Positions 36,817 through 44,522 of a DNA stretch of 64,000 nt are shown here, one piece after another. The position numbers were made by a program, and so were the translations under genes. The stretch's first letter is position 1; each line of letters begins with the position of its first letter. A model generated the notes under the pieces. That model was not told the origin of the DNA. It saw only the letters and a program-made list of their open reading frames with translations, and did not search any database. Source of the stretch: G965277745 sp965277745 (GTDB taxonomy: Bacteria > Pseudomonadota > Gammaproteobacteria > Cardiobacteriales > Cardiobacteriaceae); NCBI GenBank assembly GCA_965277745.1, contig OZ255837.1:2297230-2361229 (forward strand), in the 5' to 3' direction.

Positions 36817-38783
36817 TTGCGATACCTTTTCGCCGCGAATCCTTGCGCCTTGACCGGCAGGCCTGTGGCCCACGTTGGTAATCGGCACATCAGAGCTTCG
36901 AACTCCGCGACGCTGCCGAAGCTGTCGCCGGCTTCAGCGATCAACTCATCGTGTACCGAAAGCACCACCTCATAGCCAGCGGCTTCCACTCTCAACATGG
37001 CTTCAGCCATTAAGTCACGGGCTACCGCTTGGGTGATGTTTTCCACCAACTTACCACCATATGTTTTCTGGCGTTCCCACTTGCGGGTAACTGAGTTGGT
37101 GCCCATGAAAGCGAGTTGTTCCGCCTTGAAATCACCTTCAACAATGCGCGGCTTGTTGTAAGCGAGCAGACGGCCGGACGGCAGGCGGCAGAAGAGGAAG
37201 TTGTCTATGGCCCGGAACTTGATCGACCGGTAACTGAAGCTGGTATTCGGGTTTTTGACGGCCTGGATGGCGGCGCTCTCGATCTGCCGCCAGAAGCGCA
37301 CGATGCGCCGGTTGGCCTTGCGCCACTCGTTTTTGACGCGCTCCGCGAGCTCGGTGTCTATCGAAACACCATAGGTTTCGGCCATTTCCTGAAACGCGCG
37401 GGAACCGCCCTGGTAGCCCAGCGCGAGTGTCGCCACTTTGCCGATAAAACGCTGTTTGCCGCCGATTTGTTCCAGGGGGACGCCGTAAAGACGGCTCGCG
37501 GTGTATTCGTAGAGTTTGCCGTGGGAACGGAACATGACCAGCAGGTCTTCCTGTCCGGCAAGCCAGGCGAGCACCCGTGCCTCGATCGCTGCATAGTCGG
37601 CGACGAACAGGCGCTTGCCCGGCGGCGCGACGATCATCCCGCGCAGGCAGGTGGCGAGCGCTTCCATGGGATCATCGTAGAGCGCTGCCAGCAGTCCGGG
37701 GTCACGGTGGCGGAATACCTCGATACAGGCGTCCACGTCCACAAACGCACCCTTCGGGAGGTTTTGCGGCTGAAAGTGGCGGCCACTCCATCTACCCGTT
37801 GATGCCCCGTGGTACATCAATAAACCATGTGCCCGGTGGTCGTTTGTCACCAGTTCTTTTAAAGCGGCATACTTGGCCGTGCTGGTTTTGCCTAACTGTT
37901 GGCGTATCTCAATCAGTCGTCTTGCGGTAGCTGGTAGTGCGTCATCTTTCAGCACTTCGCCAAGGTAAGCCTTGTCAAACTGAATCAAGGGGTAGCCCAG
38001 ATCGTTGCTAATGTAGTCAATCACTCGCTGGCGTTGACTGACATTAGTTAGATGGCGACAGGTAATCTGGGCTACTTCTTCATTGAGCTTTTGAGCGATC
38101 TGGTCAATCAGCACCAAGGCATCGTCCACCGCTTGAGTATCGACAAAGACGCCGCGGATATTTATTGTCTGGTCAAGTTCCCAGACCTTTCTTTCCGTGT
38201 TGTTCAGCGGGCGGAGCCACTTGGATATTTCACGTTCTGCTACTACATCTTGTAGGCAGTAGTCATAAAGTTCTTGGAGCAATTCAGGATCTTCAATACG
38301 CTTGCCGCGGTTCGGTTTGCACAGCCTTTGGATGAGATACTTGCCGCGCTTGTCTTTCTGTTTGTCTTGAGATATCCCCAACGCCGCGCCGCAATCGCCG
38401 AGCCCCCGAGGGAGCGCCATCGCGGTGGCGAGCGCCGCGGTGTCATGCCATTGGCTAATATAAGGTTCAGGCCAGTCAAGCGTGTGTTGCATCTGCTGCC
38501 ACCACGTACCACGTCGCGCCGCCCGAGTCCCCTGGCGACTCTGCACACGGTGCCAGATACACCATTCAAAAAAGCTGTTCCAGGCGTGAAAGGTGAACCG
38601 GCCTGGGTCCAGGACGAATTCGGGCAGTTCATCACCCGGCAACCACAAGACCGGTTCACTGTCTCCAATGGCATAAGCCATGCAGATAACCTCGGTCGAA
38701 AGGTGGGCGGCATACGCCCAAGCCCCCAACTTTCTAATGTCAGCTTCACTGTAGGTTTCAAAATCCAGTGATACTTTCTGCAT
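36813..38783 (-). CDS. Phage family A DNA polymerase
   Basis: 656 residues. The N-terminal 3'-5' exonuclease is present (VSLDFETYSEADIRKLGAWA; QWHDTAALA; YDYCLQDVVAE). Polymerase motifs: TGRWSGRHFQPQNLPKG, motif A FVADYAAIEARVLAWLAG, motif B FIGKVATLALGYQGG, motif C EVVLSVHDELIAEAG. There is no 5' nuclease. It replicates the phage genome. It is unlike host PolA at 16163 and belongs to the short phage type usually found with DUF2800/DUF2815 genes, as here. Confidence 0.95.
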   Translation of the reverse strand: MQKVSLDFETYSEADIRKLGAWAYAAHLSTEVICMAYAIGDSEPVLWLPGDELPEFVLDPGRFTFHAWNSFFEWCIWHRVQSRQGTRAARRGTWWQQMQHTLDWPEPYISQWHDTAALATAMALPRGLGDCGAALGISQDKQKDKRGKYLIQRLCKPNRGKRIEDPELLQELYDYCLQDVVAEREISKWLRPLNNTERKVWELDQTINIRGVFVDTQAVDDALVLIDQIAQKLNEEVAQITCRHLTNVSQRQRVIDYISNDLGYPLIQFDKAYLGEVLKDDALPATARRLIEIRQQLGKTSTAKYAALKELVTNDHRAHGLLMYHGASTGRWSGRHFQPQNLPKGAFVDVDACIEVFRHRDPGLLAALYDDPMEALATCLRGMIVAPPGKRLFVADYAAIEARVLAWLAGQEDLLVMFRSHGKLYEYTASRLYGVPLEQIGGKQRFIGKVATLALGYQGGSRAFQEMAETYGVSIDTELAERVKNEWRKANRRIVRFWRQIESAAIQAVKNPNTSFSYRSIKFRAIDNFLFCRLPSGRLLAYNKPRIVEGDFKAEQLAFMGTNSVTRKWERQKTYGGKLVENITQAVARDLMAEAMLRVEAAGYEVVLSVHDELIAEAGDSFGSVAEFEALMCRLPTWATGLPVKAQGFAAKRYRK

Positions 38784-38801
38784 GACTTTTGCTGGCTCCG
38801 C

Positions 38802-39386
38802 TTATGCCGCGTCGAGAAAATCCATGTCTTCAGCGTCATCACTGCTTTGAGTAACAATGTCAAAGTCATTTTCAGGTCTGGAAACGCCACCCAAAGGCTC
38901 ACCCTTGCGTAGGACTTGGATGTTGTTCAAGCCAAACGCCACACCTTTGTTGCCTTTTTGGTCGTAGGCATAGGCGTTGATTGATACCCGGCAATAATCT
39001 CCACTACGGAAATCACCTTCATCAATCACGGCTTGAACGTTCACATCCACAATTCCCGGCTTCTGGGAAGACTTCAGGTTCATGAAGTAGTGACCAGCGT
39101 ATGGCTCTTCACCTGCTCCTACTGTGTCAGGTAGGTCAGATTCAGAGTCACCGTCACGTAGCGGGTTACGCAAATTTGCAGGGCGTTTCGAACCCCACTT
39201 GTCATCAACAGCCGCCTTGATTGCCTTTTTGAGATTGGCAACCGTTTTCTTGTCCTCCTTCGGAATCAGAATCATCATTGAGTATTCTTCTTTACCTGAA
39301 AGGTCATTGAGGCGGGTGGTGAAGACGTTCACGTAAGAGCCGCGGACTTCTCCGGTTATGACTTTTCGTTGCTGTGTAGTCATCAT
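38802..39386 (-). CDS. DUF2815 protein, probable ssDNA-binding protein
   Basis: 194 residues. Motifs RGSYVNVFTTRLNDLSGKEE, SMMILIPKEDKKTVANLKKA, GHYFMNLKSSQKPGIVDVNV and FRSGDYCRVSINAYAYDQKG fit the DUF2815 family, an OB-fold-like ssDNA-binding group found beside phage PolA. The acidic tail DDAEDMDFLDAA is typical of SSB-type proteins that recruit partners. Spacing of 18 bp to the polymerase gene. Confidence 0.88.
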   Translation of the reverse strand: MMTTQQRKVITGEVRGSYVNVFTTRLNDLSGKEEYSMMILIPKEDKKTVANLKKAIKAAVDDKWGSKRPANLRNPLRDGDSESDLPDTVGAGEEPYAGHYFMNLKSSQKPGIVDVNVQAVIDEGDFRSGDYCRVSINAYAYDQKGNKGVAFGLNNIQVLRKGEPLGGVSRPENDFDIVTQSSDDAEDMDFLDAA

Positions 39387-39447
39387 CGTTTCTCCAGTTG
39401 TATCACGTTAAGGGATTGCCCGTTTCACCACCGGGCCAGTGGGTTTT

Positions 39448-40614
39448 TCAGGCCGCAGCACTGAAATCGTCTGTTAAAGAGGACTTCAATGCCGGCCGTT
39501 TGTCCGACTCCACTGCCAGAGTCGGCTTGCCCTGCGGCTTGACCACCAGTTCGCCAAGCAGCGGATGTCCTTTACCGAGCAGCGTTTCCGCCTGGGTGGG
39601 GGAAAGCAGTTTTCGCGGCAGGATGTCCGCCACCTTGAGGCGCGCGCCGCGCAGACGCGCTTCCGCCTCCGCTTCGTCGCGCCATTTGCGGATCGATCGA
39701 CCGGCAACCAGCTTGTAGCCGGGGACATCCCGGCCATGTTCGAGCTCGCGGATGGCATGCGCCTCCACCGCCTTGATCCAGGCAGCGATCATATTCAGCT
39801 GCGGCAGGAGCGCAGCGATTTCGTCATTATCAAGGCGACTCGTGTCTTTGACGGCGACCGGGGCGGTAACATCGCTGAATTCTTCCGCTGCCGTTTTCAG
39901 GTTGTGCTCGGCGAGCGCGCGGCAAACGGCTTTCGCCTTGCAAAAGCGGCATTGCTTTTCACCGGGACTCGCCGGTGCGTCGTCGGACAACGCGAGCGCC
40001 GCCCGCTCGCCCGCCTGTTCTCCGAAGGCGAGCAGGTCTTTGCGGGAAATCGTCCACTCGCTGACATGATCGAGACGCGGCTGAACGATGATCAGACGGA
40101 AAGCCTCGACGTAATATAGATAACTGTACTCGTGCAGGACGCCAAGGGCGTAGAGCATAAGCTGCGGGTTGTTTTCAGCGTCGACGCGGACACCCTTGCC
40201 AAATTTAAGATCGACAATGGCAGCGGTGTTGGTTTTGGCGTCGAAGACCACCGCATCTGCGGTGCCGAAGCCGTCAGCCACCCAGGGTGCGTACGACACC
40301 CGGGCCTCAACGCGCAGGGATGGCAGCGTCCTGTTCGCGCCGGGCAGCGCCCGAACGAGGTCGAGATACGCCTGCACACCCGCTGCCATTTCGGACGTCA
40401 CCGGGTAGTCGCGATAACAAGAGAGCGTCTTGCCGACATAGGTATCCGCGTCCGCGCCGCTGCACAAACTGTGCTCTGCAAGCACGTGCGCGACCGACCC
40501 CTCGGCCGCGTAGGGGGAGGAGGTGTCGGGAAAAGGCGCTTCCATGCGCACCGAGGCCGGACAGCGCAGCCAGCGATGGGCCGAGGACGGCGATAGACGC
40601 GCATGATCAGACAT
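39448..40614 (-). CDS. DUF2800 protein, PD-(D/E)XK-like phage nuclease
   Basis: 388 residues. The start MSDHARLSPSSAHRWLRCPA is the DUF2800 hallmark. Then comes a RecB/Cas4-like nuclease core: AAEGSVAHVLAEH, DGFGTADAVVFDAKTNTAAI, VDLKFGKGVRVDA with D...D-x-K, and the cysteines KQCRFCKAKAVCRALAEH that would hold an Fe-S cluster. Likely a recombination or end-processing nuclease of phage replication, working with the DUF2815 SSB. Partner order (DUF2800-DUF2815-PolA) is conserved in many phages. Confidence 0.9.
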   Translation of the reverse strand: MSDHARLSPSSAHRWLRCPASVRMEAPFPDTSSPYAAEGSVAHVLAEHSLCSGADADTYVGKTLSCYRDYPVTSEMAAGVQAYLDLVRALPGANRTLPSLRVEARVSYAPWVADGFGTADAVVFDAKTNTAAIVDLKFGKGVRVDAENNPQLMLYALGVLHEYSYLYYVEAFRLIIVQPRLDHVSEWTISRKDLLAFGEQAGERAALALSDDAPASPGEKQCRFCKAKAVCRALAEHNLKTAAEEFSDVTAPVAVKDTSRLDNDEIAALLPQLNMIAAWIKAVEAHAIRELEHGRDVPGYKLVAGRSIRKWRDEAEAEARLRGARLKVADILPRKLLSPTQAETLLGKGHPLLGELVVKPQGKPTLAVESDKRPALKSSLTDDFSAAA

Positions 40615-40798
40615 CCCCGCCTCCTGTATTCCCGTCTTCCGCCCATTTTGCTAATAGGCGTTCGACTTCGCCCGGCACTTCGTTCAGGAGCGCGATGGCG
40701 TCAGCGTCGAAGGGCGAGGCGCCATAATCGATTTTCGGCAGTACGCACTTGAAAAAGCACAGTACCCGTTCCAGGGTGATCCTTGCCTCGTCCATCAC
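40607..40798 (-). CDS. Small phage protein of unknown function
   Basis: 63 residues (MMDEARITLERVLCFFKCVL to DGNTGGGDV). No recognisable domain. It overlaps both neighbours (8 and 4 bp), which supports a real, translationally coupled gene. Confidence 0.6.
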   Translation of the reverse strand: MMDEARITLERVLCFFKCVLPKIDYGASPFDADAIALLNEVPGEVERLLAKWAEDGNTGGGDV

Positions 40799-41385
40799 GC
40801 CGCCTCCCGCTGCGGGGCGTTGTCCGCCCCGTAAATACCGTAATAGGTCGAAGGCGGCGACAACCCGTCCCCACCACCATATAGTTGCATCACCAGCAGA
40901 AACGCGTTACTGTTACGCGGATGCAGGATCAGCCTGTTTTGGTACGGTAACAGCCAGATTTCCGTGTCCTTCCCGAAGCAGCGCTCGGCCTGGGCCAGAT
41001 AGCGCGCCCGAAACGGGTGGGTAAATGCGGTGCCGTCAGGGACGTCCGTTTTTGCCGGCAGCGCGACTCTCATATCCGGGTAAGCGTATGCGTCATGATA
41101 GCGGTCGACGAGCTGGAGGCTTCTCCCTCCTTCGAGGCGGTCACCGGTGAGGGTCGCCTGGTCGGCGGCGACCGGCAACTTCGCGTAGCGGATCAGCGCC
41201 CGCCCTGTCCCTTCCATACCAAGATTCCAGGCGTAATAGAGCATTTTCCCGTCGGTCGCGATGATTTCCCGGTGGTCGGCGTCGATCAGCACGTAGTGCA
41301 GCGCTATCTTGTAATTCTTGTTGGCTACGCAGAGCCGCGCGGCGTTGAGCATGGCGCAGGGGATGTTGTGGATTGTGTCACTCAT
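40795..41385 (-). CDS. Phage protein with a sliding-clamp-like segment
   Basis: 196 residues. HYVLIDADHREIIATDGKML resembles the ATDGHRL signature of beta-clamp domains, and PFRARYLAQAERCF also fits a clamp-like alpha helix. The length is half that of DnaN. Position in an operon with polymerase and SSB supports a processivity or replication accessory role, but this is inference. It overlaps its neighbours by 1-4 bp. Confidence 0.6.
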   Translation of the reverse strand: MSDTIHNIPCAMLNAARLCVANKNYKIALHYVLIDADHREIIATDGKMLYYAWNLGMEGTGRALIRYAKLPVAADQATLTGDRLEGGRSLQLVDRYHDAYAYPDMRVALPAKTDVPDGTAFTHPFRARYLAQAERCFGKDTEIWLLPYQNRLILHPRNSNAFLLVMQLYGGGDGLSPPSTYYGIYGADNAPQREAA

Positions 41386-41747
41386 TATGCCGCCTCCTTT
41401 TGTCCATACGTTTCGGCGAGGGCGATCACAGCGCCGTACTGGTGTTCGTCGAGGTCGCCGACCTTGCGCGCGGCGAAGCTGCCGAGCACAGACAGGGCGG
41501 CCTCACGGCCATGCCCGTTGGCAAGGTCAATCAGGGCGCGGCGCACGTCCTCGATCGTCGGCGATTGCTTCTCCACCGCTTTGGCGACCGCTTCGGTTTT
41601 GCATTCCGGGGACTCCGCCGCCACGGCGCCGGCCGGCACGAGCGGCGGCGGAGTGGTGCCAGTGGTTAACACCGCAGTCAGTTTTTCGATGGCAACGGTC
41701 AGTTTGGCGACCTGCTTTTCAAGATTTTCAATGCGTTTTTCCAACAT
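41385..41747 (-). CDS. Small coiled-coil phage protein
   Basis: 120 residues. N-terminal heptads (MLEKRIENLEKQVAKLTVAI) form a coiled coil, then an Ala/Pro-rich linker and a helical C-terminal part (EDVRRALIDLANGHGREAAL). No known family recognised. Its stop overlaps the next gene by 1 bp. Confidence 0.65.
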   Translation of the reverse strand: MLEKRIENLEKQVAKLTVAIEKLTAVLTTGTTPPPLVPAGAVAAESPECKTEAVAKAVEKQSPTIEDVRRALIDLANGHGREAALSVLGSFAARKVGDLDEHQYGAVIALAETYGQKEAA

Positions 41748-42012
41748 GTCTGTTCTCCTGGTTTGGGTTACGGGTTTTCAGTCGTTCGATCTGCTTGTCG
41801 AGGAATCTATCCATCCGGTCTGTGTTTTTCCGCCGCACGCTTTCACGTATTTCGCCAAGACGCGCCTGAACGGCGGCGTGTTCGCCAATCTCACGTTCGA
41901 GGCGGCAGGCGAGTTCGCGGCAGAGCGCGTCGCCGCCGTGCATCGCTTCGGCGATCAGTTTTTCGTCGCTCGCCTGATTCAGGGTGTCGGCGTCGAGTCC
42001 GGTGTAGCGCAT
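41728..42012 (-). CDS. Small phage protein of unknown function
   Basis: 94 residues, strongly helical and charged (GDALCRELACRLEREIGEHA). Overlaps the coiled-coil gene by 20 bp. No domain recognised. Confidence 0.55.
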   Translation of the reverse strand: MRYTGLDADTLNQASDEKLIAEAMHGGDALCRELACRLEREIGEHAAVQARLGEIRESVRRKNTDRMDRFLDKQIERLKTRNPNQENRHVGKTH

Positions 42013-42015
42013 GGC

Positions 42016-42198
42016 TCACTCCAGTTCCAGTGGGATGTGCACCCTACCGCCGGCAAGCGCGTGGAGCGTTTTCCGGGTGCGGTAGCGGGCGAGGCGGCGG
42101 GAGTTCGCGCATGACTGCGCCGCACGGCGTTCGGCCTCGGTCGAGATATGGCGGTAAGATGGGCGACACGCAGGCCGGCGTTGGCGGGTAGTGATCAT
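42016..42198 (-). CDS. Small basic phage protein, first gene of the leftward operon
   Basis: 60 residues, very basic (MITTRQRRPACRPSYRHIST, many Arg). ATG 42198 is chosen because GAGGA lies 6-10 bp upstream and the promoter with its operator ends at about 42232, so the longer frame from 42252 would start inside the promoter. No family recognised; a nucleic-acid binding role is possible. Confidence 0.55.
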   Translation of the reverse strand: MITTRQRRPACRPSYRHISTEAERRAAQSCANSRRLARYRTRKTLHALAGGRVHIPLELE

Positions 42199-42231
42199 TG
42201 TCCTGTCCTCTTGTTTAGTGGGCACAAGAGA

Positions 42232-42276
42232 AATATAATTAAAGTTATTCATAAAGTCAATAACTTTAATTATATT
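42232..42276 (-). promoter_or_regulatory. Leftward early promoter PL with repressor operator
   Basis: The 17-bp arms AATATAATTAAAGTTAT (42232-42248) and ATAACTTTAATTATATT (42260-42276) form a perfect inverted repeat with an 11-bp spacer. On the minus strand TTGACT (42255-42260) and TATATT (42232-42237) are a -35/-10 pair with 17-bp spacing, so the operator lies over the promoter. The core AAAGTTATTGACTTTATGA, ATAACTTT is nearly the same as that at the cI/cro promoter. A CI-type repressor should bind here and silence the replication operon. Confidence 0.8.
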
Positions 42277-42315
42277 ATTTTAGTTACATGTGAGTAATTA
42301 TTCCTTACGGATACG

Positions 42316-42339
42316 AAAAAACCCGCTCTGCGGCGGGCT
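42316..42339 (-). terminator. Intrinsic terminator of the cI operon
   Basis: On the minus strand, AGCCCGCC-GCA-GAGCGGGTTTTTT: stem CCCGCC/GGCGGG type followed by a T run. It lies 26 bp beyond the secreted-protein gene and ends cI-operon transcripts before the PL region. Confidence 0.8.
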
Positions 42340-42364
42340 ACTCAGGGTGTTAAAGATGGTGCTG

Positions 42365-42844
42365 CTAGTCTATGGAAAAACCAATCTTTAGAATAGTTAT
42401 GGTGTCCATGCTGATGATTTCAAAAGGAACTCCCCCAATGACAGTGCTAGCACCATTATTGCTATAGTTACTCTCTACCCATGACTTTGCTTGATCTGGG
42501 TTTGCTCCGTCATACGGCATGGTGGCAACAAAAGCAGCCAAGGCTTTGTTTGGGTGAAGAGACTTGACCACGACCTTGTAGACTTTGGTAACCCCATCAC
42601 GAGACCAAATTTCAACCTTATCCGGCACCAAGCTAGTTTGAGACTTCAACTCCCACAACCAAATTTCCGGATGGTCTGATCCTACCCGTCTTGGGCCTTG
42701 CTTATCGATACCTCGTTTTTCAAGGTTTAAGTAGATGTCTGAAGGCTCTATACCCACTATGTAATTAGCTGAATTTCCTGATAATACACCAAAAGATACA
42801 GCCATCGCAGCCATCAATACCAAGAATAACACTAGTTTTTTCAT
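42365..42844 (-). CDS. Secreted protein of unknown function, co-transcribed with the repressor
   Basis: 159 residues with an N-terminal signal peptide (MKKLVLFLVLMAAMAVSFGV). The mature part has VGIEPSDIYLNLEKRGIDKQ, WLWELKSQTS and VEIWSRDGVTKVYKVVVKSL and no family I recognise. It lies 18 bp after cI and before a terminator, so it is likely expressed from the lysogen promoter. This is a typical place for a lysogenic conversion gene (moron). Confidence 0.7.
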   Translation of the reverse strand: MKKLVLFLVLMAAMAVSFGVLSGNSANYIVGIEPSDIYLNLEKRGIDKQGPRRVGSDHPEIWLWELKSQTSLVPDKVEIWSRDGVTKVYKVVVKSLHPNKALAAFVATMPYDGANPDQAKSWVESNYSNNGASTVIGGVPFEIISMDTITILKIGFSID

Positions 42845-42862
42845 TAATCCATACCTCCCTTC

Positions 42863-43567
42863 TCATCTTAAAACCGAGTACCAGAACACCCGGCCAATGA
42901 TGCGAATGGTCTTGACACCTTCAGCACCATAGACTTCATCGGGGTATTCGTTGATATTAAAACTGCGAAGCCTCAATCCCCCGCCGGGGACGCGATAAAG
43001 CAGTTTCACTCTAAGCATCCCGTCGTGTTCAAGGGCGTACATTTCCCCATCTTTGATACTGGTGCTTGCGGTGTCCACGCCAACGATAGCTCCATCCAGC
43101 AACACGGGTTCCATGCTTGTGCCGCTTACATTGACACATGCCGCGTTATCGGGAGCAACTCCGCATTTCTTCAGTGTTGCTTTGGCAAACCTAAGCTTGG
43201 GGCCGTAATTTTCCTGCACGGCATAGGCTCCGCTCCCGGCAGACAACTCCACCTCCGTAAAAAAGGGCAGTTCTACTTCATCGTCTCTCAGTTCAGTCCC
43301 ACCGTCCCAAGCTTCAATATCCCCAACCCACTCAGCATTTGCTACCGGTTCGGGAGCGTCTTTACCATACAATAACCAGTCTGGCTGGCATTGTAGAATC
43401 TTTGCTAGATCAAGAATCTTAGTCGTGGATTTGGATTTTCCAGACAGTAGTTTGTGAACCATAACCTGGGATATGCCTGTTTTCTCACCTAACTCTTTTT
43501 GAGTCATGCCAAGCGCACTTAACCGAGCTTTTAGGTTTTCAGCTAATTTATTACTCATATCATCCAT
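42863..43567 (-). CDS. cI: CI-type phage repressor (XRE HTH plus S24 peptidase-like domain)
   Basis: 234 residues. The XRE HTH is LSALGMTQKELGEKTGISQV, MVHKLLSGK. The C-terminal LexA-like domain has SGTSMEPVLLDGAIV (catalytic Ser) and DGMLRVKLLYR (Lys). It is transcribed away from cro, and the shared region contains its probable operator. Maintains lysogeny by binding the operators at 43598-43629 and 42232-42276. An obvious Ala-Gly or Cys-Gly cleavage site is only hinted at by LSAGSGA, so induction by RecA is uncertain. Confidence 0.93.
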   Translation of the reverse strand: MDDMSNKLAENLKARLSALGMTQKELGEKTGISQVMVHKLLSGKSKSTTKILDLAKILQCQPDWLLYGKDAPEPVANAEWVGDIEAWDGGTELRDDEVELPFFTEVELSAGSGAYAVQENYGPKLRFAKATLKKCGVAPDNAACVNVSGTSMEPVLLDGAIVGVDTASTSIKDGEMYALEHDGMLRVKLLYRVPGGGLRLRSFNINEYPDEVYGAEGVKTIRIIGRVFWYSVLR

Positions 43568-43597
43568 TTTATAACTTCAATGAAAATTCTCAAACAA

Positions 43598-43635
43598 ATC
43601 AAAGTTATTGACTATAGAATAACTTTGATTATAAT
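43598..43635 (+). promoter_or_regulatory. cI/cro operator and rightward promoter PR
   Basis: The arms ATCAAAGTTAT (43598-43608) and ATAACTTTGAT (43619-43629) form a perfect 11-bp inverted repeat. TTGACT (43608-43613) and TATAAT (43630-43635) are a -35/-10 pair with 16-bp spacing for cro. A third partial site ATAACTTC is at 43571-43578 nearer to cI. The core matches the PL operator except for one base of spacing and a few central bases. Confidence 0.82.
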
Positions 43636-43667
43636 TGGTTGTGTTTCTTGACTAGGAGCGCTCTGAC

Positions 43668-43853
43668 ATGAATAAACACGCAGCCGTAGCCTACTTCGGC
43701 AACACAGTAAAACTAGCTGATGCACTCAGCATCACCCAAGCAGCAGTATCTCAATGGGGGACTGTCATCCCTGAAAAGCAGGCCCTGAAGTTGGAACGGC
43801 TGACCGAGGGGGCCCTTGAATACGACCCCACCTTGTACAAAAAAGCAGCTTAA
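43668..43853 (+). CDS. Cro/YdaS-like antirepressor
   Basis: 61 residues: MNKHAAVAYFGNTVKLADAL, then SITQAAVSQWGTVIPEKQAL as the HTH and LERLTEGALEYDPTLY as the dimer end. This is the YdaS/Cro group of short phage regulators. An AGGAG ribosome site lies upstream. Divergent from cI; should repress cI and start the lytic cascade. Confidence 0.88.
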   Translation: MNKHAAVAYFGNTVKLADALSITQAAVSQWGTVIPEKQALKLERLTEGALEYDPTLYKKAA

Positions 43854-43873
43854 CCGCGCGGGATGATCGACGC

Positions 43874-44497
43874 ATGAAGCAACACTCACGCCTGGAACTG
43901 CTCGTGACCGCCGTCAATCGCTGGCTGGAACAGCCCAAGGCGAGCCGTTCGAAGATCACCGCTGAAATCGTCCAGTCGGCGGAAAACTGTGGATTGACGG
44001 AACAGTTGGCTAATGAAGATATTACCTTCAACCGCACCGATGACCCCTACAACGACATGCGGGTCAACGCACAAAAGATATTCCGCTGGCTGGGTCAGTA
44101 TGAAGGAATCCACCCATTCCATGACCGCCTATGGCACATAGAAGTCGCCCTCCTGGGGGCAATGCCTGAAGACCTGAGGCTTGATTACCTCAATAACGTG
44201 TACGGGGTGATTGGCGCTCTTGTCTGCGCCCGCCAACAAAGTGCCGAAGCCATCGATACCTGTCGAATGGCGGCCAGCCTGACCAAAGAACACATGGAAG
44301 CCCAGGTCTCTGTCATCAAGTTGGGGCCGCGTCCTGATCTACAGGTGGCGCAGATCGCACACAGGGAAGTTTCCGAAGCTGTGGCCACCGGTACAGCGGT
44401 GCTGGAAGAACTGGAAAAAACCTTCCCGGAACTGACGAGTAAAAGAAAAGCCGCTGACGGACAGGAACCCATGCAGCGGCCTTTAAAGACTCTTTAG
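43874..44497 (+). CDS. YdaT-like phage regulatory protein
   Basis: 207 residues. The middle DDPYNDMRVNAQKIFRWLGQ matches the YdaT-type motif (dN.r.NaQKIFRWL) that follows YdaS-like genes in lambdoid phages. The C-terminal half (VSEAVATGTAVLEELEKTF) is an extra helical part. YdaS/YdaT pairs have been called toxin-antitoxin but act as phage lysis/lysogeny regulators. The start is 21 bp after cro. Confidence 0.7.
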   Translation: MKQHSRLELLVTAVNRWLEQPKASRSKITAEIVQSAENCGLTEQLANEDITFNRTDDPYNDMRVNAQKIFRWLGQYEGIHPFHDRLWHIEVALLGAMPEDLRLDYLNNVYGVIGALVCARQQSAEAIDTCRMAASLTKEHMEAQVSVIKLGPRPDLQVAQIAHREVSEAVATGTAVLEELEKTFPELTSKRKAADGQEPMQRPLKTL

Positions 44498-44522
44498 AGC
44501 CTATACCCACCGAGATAATAGT

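Noticed and set aside
43668..44497. Cro/YdaS-YdaT-like pair as a stand-alone toxin-antitoxin system
   Set aside because: The position next to cI with a shared operator fits phage lysis/lysogeny control better than a separate TA module.
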